From Rodentolepis nana (Eukaryota; Platyhelminthes; Cestoda; Cyclophyllidea; Hymenolepididae): DNA of 17,952 nt. Shown one piece after another: positions 17,013 through 17,952 of the stretch; position 1 is the stretch's first letter; every line of letters begins with the position of its first letter. The translations under genes and the position numbers were made by a program. Location of the stretch: assembly GCA_900617975.1 (NCBI GenBank), contig UZAE01013927.1, positions 1 to 17,952 on the forward strand, in the 5' to 3' direction. The notes beneath the pieces are model-generated. The model did not search any database. It was not told where the DNA came from and was given only the letters and a program-made list of their open reading frames with translations.

Positions 17013-17952
17013 GTACGTGTTCTCATTTATAAGCAAAGTAAAAAACCTTCTCCAGTATCTGTTGCTCTCAGCATTGAGAATATGGATAAGATGGTCGGAA
17101 TATAAAAATAAATATACTTTAGTTTAAATTAATTACATAACTGACTAATAGTGGCATACTCACTTAATATTATTTTTAAAAATTATATTATTTCTGTTAT
17201 TGGTGATAAACATAATGCTTTTCTGATTGGCTTACGTGCAAAACTTAGGGACTTAATAAGTGAAAACCCCCTTTGCAAACTTTCGTTTCAAATTGGAAAC
17301 TGCGAAATGAAGACATCAGTTTAGCAGGCTCTATAGAAAGAAGAAAGTGGGAGTTGGGGGGGGGGGTGGTTTCAGTTTTAGCGCTTCTCTTAATCTCGAG
17401 CTCTTTGAAAGGCAGCTTTGTATACAGCTTAGCGGTTTCCTAATATTATTTATTTATATCAAATAACAGGCGTTTTGATAGTTGTCATTAGCCCTTTAGT
17501 TGACTTCGGGCTTCACAGAGGGGAGGAGGAGCATCAAAGTGAAAAAAAAGTCGAGAGGGAGGAGGGGGAGCAGAAGAGTGTTTCAAAGATGTAAAAGTGA
17601 CAGACGCAAAGGTAGATGAAAGGTAAGATGAGTACTCTGGAAGTGGTTGAATATGACATACAGTGGAGTGGTGGTAGTTTGAAGTCAGAAGTCAACTGCC
17701 GGTTTATAGACTTTTTTTGCGTATGAGTATACGTTGTCCAGGTCGCACCACGCGGAGGTAAGTCTATCGCACAACCCGGTTTGCTAATATTATTTTAATA
17801 ATCTCCACTACTCCGATGGACATGATGAGGGCTACATTTATCCGCATTACAAATGCACCGGTAGTTGAACTATTGGCGTTTTACATCTACGTTATCCGCC
17901 TTCTCAAACTTAGTTGAACAAATGATGCTTTACATTTGTAAAGCCGGGCTAA
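17013..17952 (+). other. Intron 19 (partial)
   Basis: AT-rich sequence with a G-rich run near 17357 and a complete short retroelement at 17452-17783. No GON exon was recognised. Confidence 0.65.
17452..17783 (-). mobile_element. SINE-like retroelement, copy F
   Basis: Flanked by CTAATATTATTT at 17440-17451 and 17784-17795. The duplication extends to 19 bases (17433-17451 and 17777-17795) with one mismatch. Otherwise it is a full-length family member in the same antisense orientation as the rest. Confidence 0.85.

Noticed and set aside
17013..17127. Read-through of exon 19 to a TAA as the normal C-terminus
   Set aside because: GTACGT at 17013 is a plausible donor, and the read-through peptide shows none of the cysteines of the second half of the GON domain. 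It is possible only as a minor isoform.
1..17952. Prokaryotic operon, CRISPR array, tRNA or rRNA genes
   Set aside because: No such structures were seen. The only repeats are dispersed retroelements, short tandem repeats and one hairpin, and the gene structure is clearly intron-rich eukaryotic.

Overview
The window is eukaryotic. It holds an interior piece of one large multi-exon gene on the + strand, with GT..AG introns from 73 bases to about 1.9 kb, and no complete gene. Splicing 19 exons (bases 70 to 17012, about 3.7 kb of coding sequence, roughly 1,225 residues) gives a secreted ADAMTS metalloprotease of the ADAMTS9/ADAMTS20/GON-1 type. The 5' end of the gene (signal peptide, propeptide, catalytic domain) lies upstream of the window. 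The 3' end (rest of the GON domain, stop codon, 3' UTR) lies downstream. The organism is probably a flatworm, perhaps a tapeworm. That rests on general impression only (AT-rich repeat-laden introns, poly-G/poly-C runs, divergent but recognisable ADAMTS) and no marker gene confirms it.

Protein order along the window: end of the disintegrin-like domain (70-238, 1109-1210); linker plus central TSP1 repeat (1285-2277); cysteine-rich domain (2272-4064); spacer (5118 to about 7365, with an N-terminal piece missing); then ten more TSP1 repeats (about 7370-13778); then the start of the GON domain (15456-17012). All eleven TSP1 repeats keep six cysteines. Most C-terminal repeats are cut by a phase-0 intron immediately before their first cysteine, so one exon runs from the first cysteine of one repeat to the last tryptophans of the next.

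The introns carry a short interspersed retroelement family with six copies (337-709, 2693-3090, 4120-4447, 15878-16042, 16529-16833, 17452-17783), all antisense to the gene. Five have clear target-site duplications of 11-19 bases. A seventh insertion (4581-4829) has its own 11-base duplication and is the 3' stub of a non-LTR retrotransposon: on the - strand it reads HLHRLG, CPL and a THLMRCPAL zinc-knuckle tail. Its last 65 or so bases resemble the tails of the short elements, which suggests a SINE/LINE pair. This is the most interesting structural signal in the window.

The sequence is a draft: an N at 4065 interrupts the cysteine-rich/spacer exon, and another at 11840 sits in a long poly-G tract. 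About 50 residues of spacer expected between the exons at 3999 and 5118 were not found.
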